A stretch of DNA of 64,000 bases from contig CALNAK010000014.1 in the NCBI GenBank assembly GCA_937874185.1, forward strand, positions 124,001-188,000. The letters are read 5' to 3'. A model generated the notes under the pieces. The model was given only the letters and a program-made list of their open reading frames with translations, had not been told where the DNA came from and ran no database searches. The number at the start of each line of letters is the position of its first letter. The stretch's first letter is position 1. Source of the DNA: an uncultured Lactobacillus sp. (lineage in GTDB: Bacteria > Bacillota > Bacilli > Lactobacillales > Lactobacillaceae). The position numbers were made by a program, and so were the translations under genes. This document shows positions 62,946-64,000 of this stretch, in pieces.

Positions 62946-63083
62946 TTAATTGAATGAATCAAAAGTTATATGAGTCGCAATCAAACCATAACCAAGATTG
63001 AAATCACGCATTCTCTTTCGATCAGTTTTCTTTAGTTTGTCCTTTACATACTGACATAACGCGCGATTATCCCTTGGGGTCAA
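62946..63083 (-). CDS. Short ORF, possibly a gene remnant
   Basis: A 45-codon frame from TTG 63083 to TAA 62946. It encodes a basic, coding-like peptide with a KLKKTDRKRMR stretch and an AGGA 5 nt upstream of the start. It may be a real small gene or the tail of a deleted one. No homologue recognised. The surrounding 62871-63113 gap shows nothing else. Confidence 0.25.
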   Translation of the reverse strand: MTPRDNRALCQYVKDKLKKTDRKRMRDFNLGYGLIATHITFDSFN

Positions 63084-63113
63084 ATAATTCCTAATTCTTC
63101 ATTCTTTAACTCC

Positions 63114-63860
63114 TCAAAATTTAATTTTAGCTTTTCTTGTCTGAATCCAAGCTATCAAACCACAGACCAAGAATATCGCTACCAACAATATCAGCATCCG
63201 TGGAATATCACTTGCGGGCAATGTCCCCCCATTACCACCGACTTTTCTAGGGAAAAATGTCGTTAAATCATTAATAACGTGCAAAGTAATTGGTAGCACT
63301 AGATTGTGTGTCTTGAAGTAAAGTGCCGCGTACAACATCCCACTACCTGCGGCCAATAAAACCTGCGCAAAAATCAAATAGAATGGAAAATGGTTGAGCA
63401 AATTAATAAAGTGCATGACACCAAATCCTAACGAACTAATAACTATCGCTAAAAAAGCTTTGTTATTAAATAATTTATAAAGTATCGGTAAAAGTAATCC
63501 TCTGAAAACATATTCTTCCGCGATACCAACCATAACAACACTTATCATTGCCAATACAAAATTCTTCGGCATCCCCAAAGGAGAAATCTTCCCTGTGAAA
63601 ATTAACAGAATAATTAATGGAATGGCATTCAACAATTGGTAAATTGGACGTCTGTTGTTAAATGGATAAACCTTTACTTTGAAAAAGTATTTATTCAAAA
63701 GTAACGCAATCAAAAAAATACAAACATCAACGACTAGTTGCGCATAGTCTTTCCCAGCATGAACAAACTGATAAACAGCCGATTCTGAAATAATCACTAA
63801 CGACGGTAATATAACTAGAATAATTGCAGCAATGCATTGATTCCTTTTACTCTTCATCAT
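63114..63860 (-). CDS. CPBP family intramembrane protease (CAAX/Abi)
   Basis: A 248-residue membrane protein with about eight helices and the catalytic motifs of the CPBP family: EEYVFRG (Glu-Glu-x-x-x-Arg), FGVMHF (His) and HVINDL (His/Asp). In lactic acid bacteria such proteases are often linked to bacteriocin immunity, but no bacteriocin gene is adjacent here. GGGGGTGG precedes ATG 63860. Confidence 0.88.
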   Translation of the reverse strand: MMKSKRNQCIAAIILVILPSLVIISESAVYQFVHAGKDYAQLVVDVCIFLIALLLNKYFFKVKVYPFNNRRPIYQLLNAIPLIILLIFTGKISPLGMPKNFVLAMISVVMVGIAEEYVFRGLLLPILYKLFNNKAFLAIVISSLGFGVMHFINLLNHFPFYLIFAQVLLAAGSGMLYAALYFKTHNLVLPITLHVINDLTTFFPRKVGGNGGTLPASDIPRMLILLVAIFLVCGLIAWIQTRKAKIKF

Positions 63861-64000
63861 TAGAATCCACCCCCATTAACTTTCTAATTTCAATATAACA
63901 TCCGGACAATTCCACTAAAAAAAGATATCTTGAACCGGCGATTTTTCTTCCTGAATGATACTAAGAAGAATTCACACGGTTGGTTCTTATTTAAGTTAGA

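Noticed and set aside
63890..64000. Open minus-strand frame of 36 codons reaching the window edge
   Set aside because: Short, without recognisable motif; in AT-rich DNA such a frame can arise by chance. It could be the tail of a gene beyond the window.

Overview
The window looks like chromosomal DNA from a low-GC lactic acid bacterium of the Lactobacillaceae. The evidence is AT-rich DNA, strong GGAGG-type ribosome binding sites, PepI, an FLP-type Crp/Fnr regulator, SLAP and LPXTG surface proteins, many PTS and ABC systems, and a T-box leader. A Companilactobacillus-like species is my best guess, but that rests on general resemblance and not on a search. There is no rRNA, tRNA, CRISPR array, phage or recognisable transposase, and most genes lie on the minus strand.

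Layout: 0-7 kb is housekeeping (guaA 3' part, coaA, an SGNH hydrolase with a GPP34-like protein, a tRNA-dihydrouridine synthase, helD). 7-12 kb is a redox and metal module: a formate/nitrite-family channel, an FLP regulator, Dps, a one-domain HMA metallochaperone and a P1B ATPase. Two promoters there carry near-identical FNR-type operators at the same distance from identical -10 boxes. 12-16 kb holds a split ThrE exporter, an orphan PTS IIB and an LPXTG NEAT-like surface protein. 16-28 kb holds pepI, ppk with a DUF2252 gene, a MerR regulator, a secreted nuclease with its membrane partner, a flavodoxin, two tandem histidine phosphatases and a PEPCK-like P-loop protein. 28-36 kb is a sulfur locus: TauABC-type importer, CoA-disulfide reductase/rhodanese fusion, YeeE/YedE transporter and a divergent LysR regulator.

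36-50 kb holds a YbaK deacylase, a MacAB-like efflux operon, a BspA/SLAP surface protein, an NhaC antiporter behind a T-box leader, a polar amino-acid ABC operon and a BceAB-type ABC pair. 50-64 kb holds two phosphoesterases (one NrnA-like), an XRE membrane regulator, a fructose-family PTS with a MalY-like lyase and a PRD regulator, a YtrA-type GntR/ABC operon, duplicated small membrane and lipoprotein families, and a CPBP protease.

The most unusual feature is two families of interspersed, highly structured intergenic elements. Family A (7 copies, about 130-175 bp) always runs in the same direction as the gene before it. Its first bases TAGAGAG supply the stop codon of four genes, and in a fifth gene a changed stop lets the ORF run into the element. 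Family B (6 copies, about 165-175 bp) forms a branched fold and often lies between a stop codon and the terminator. In both families the stems are kept by compensatory changes between copies, including G-U pairs, which points to selection on folded 3'-UTR RNA. I recognise neither family.
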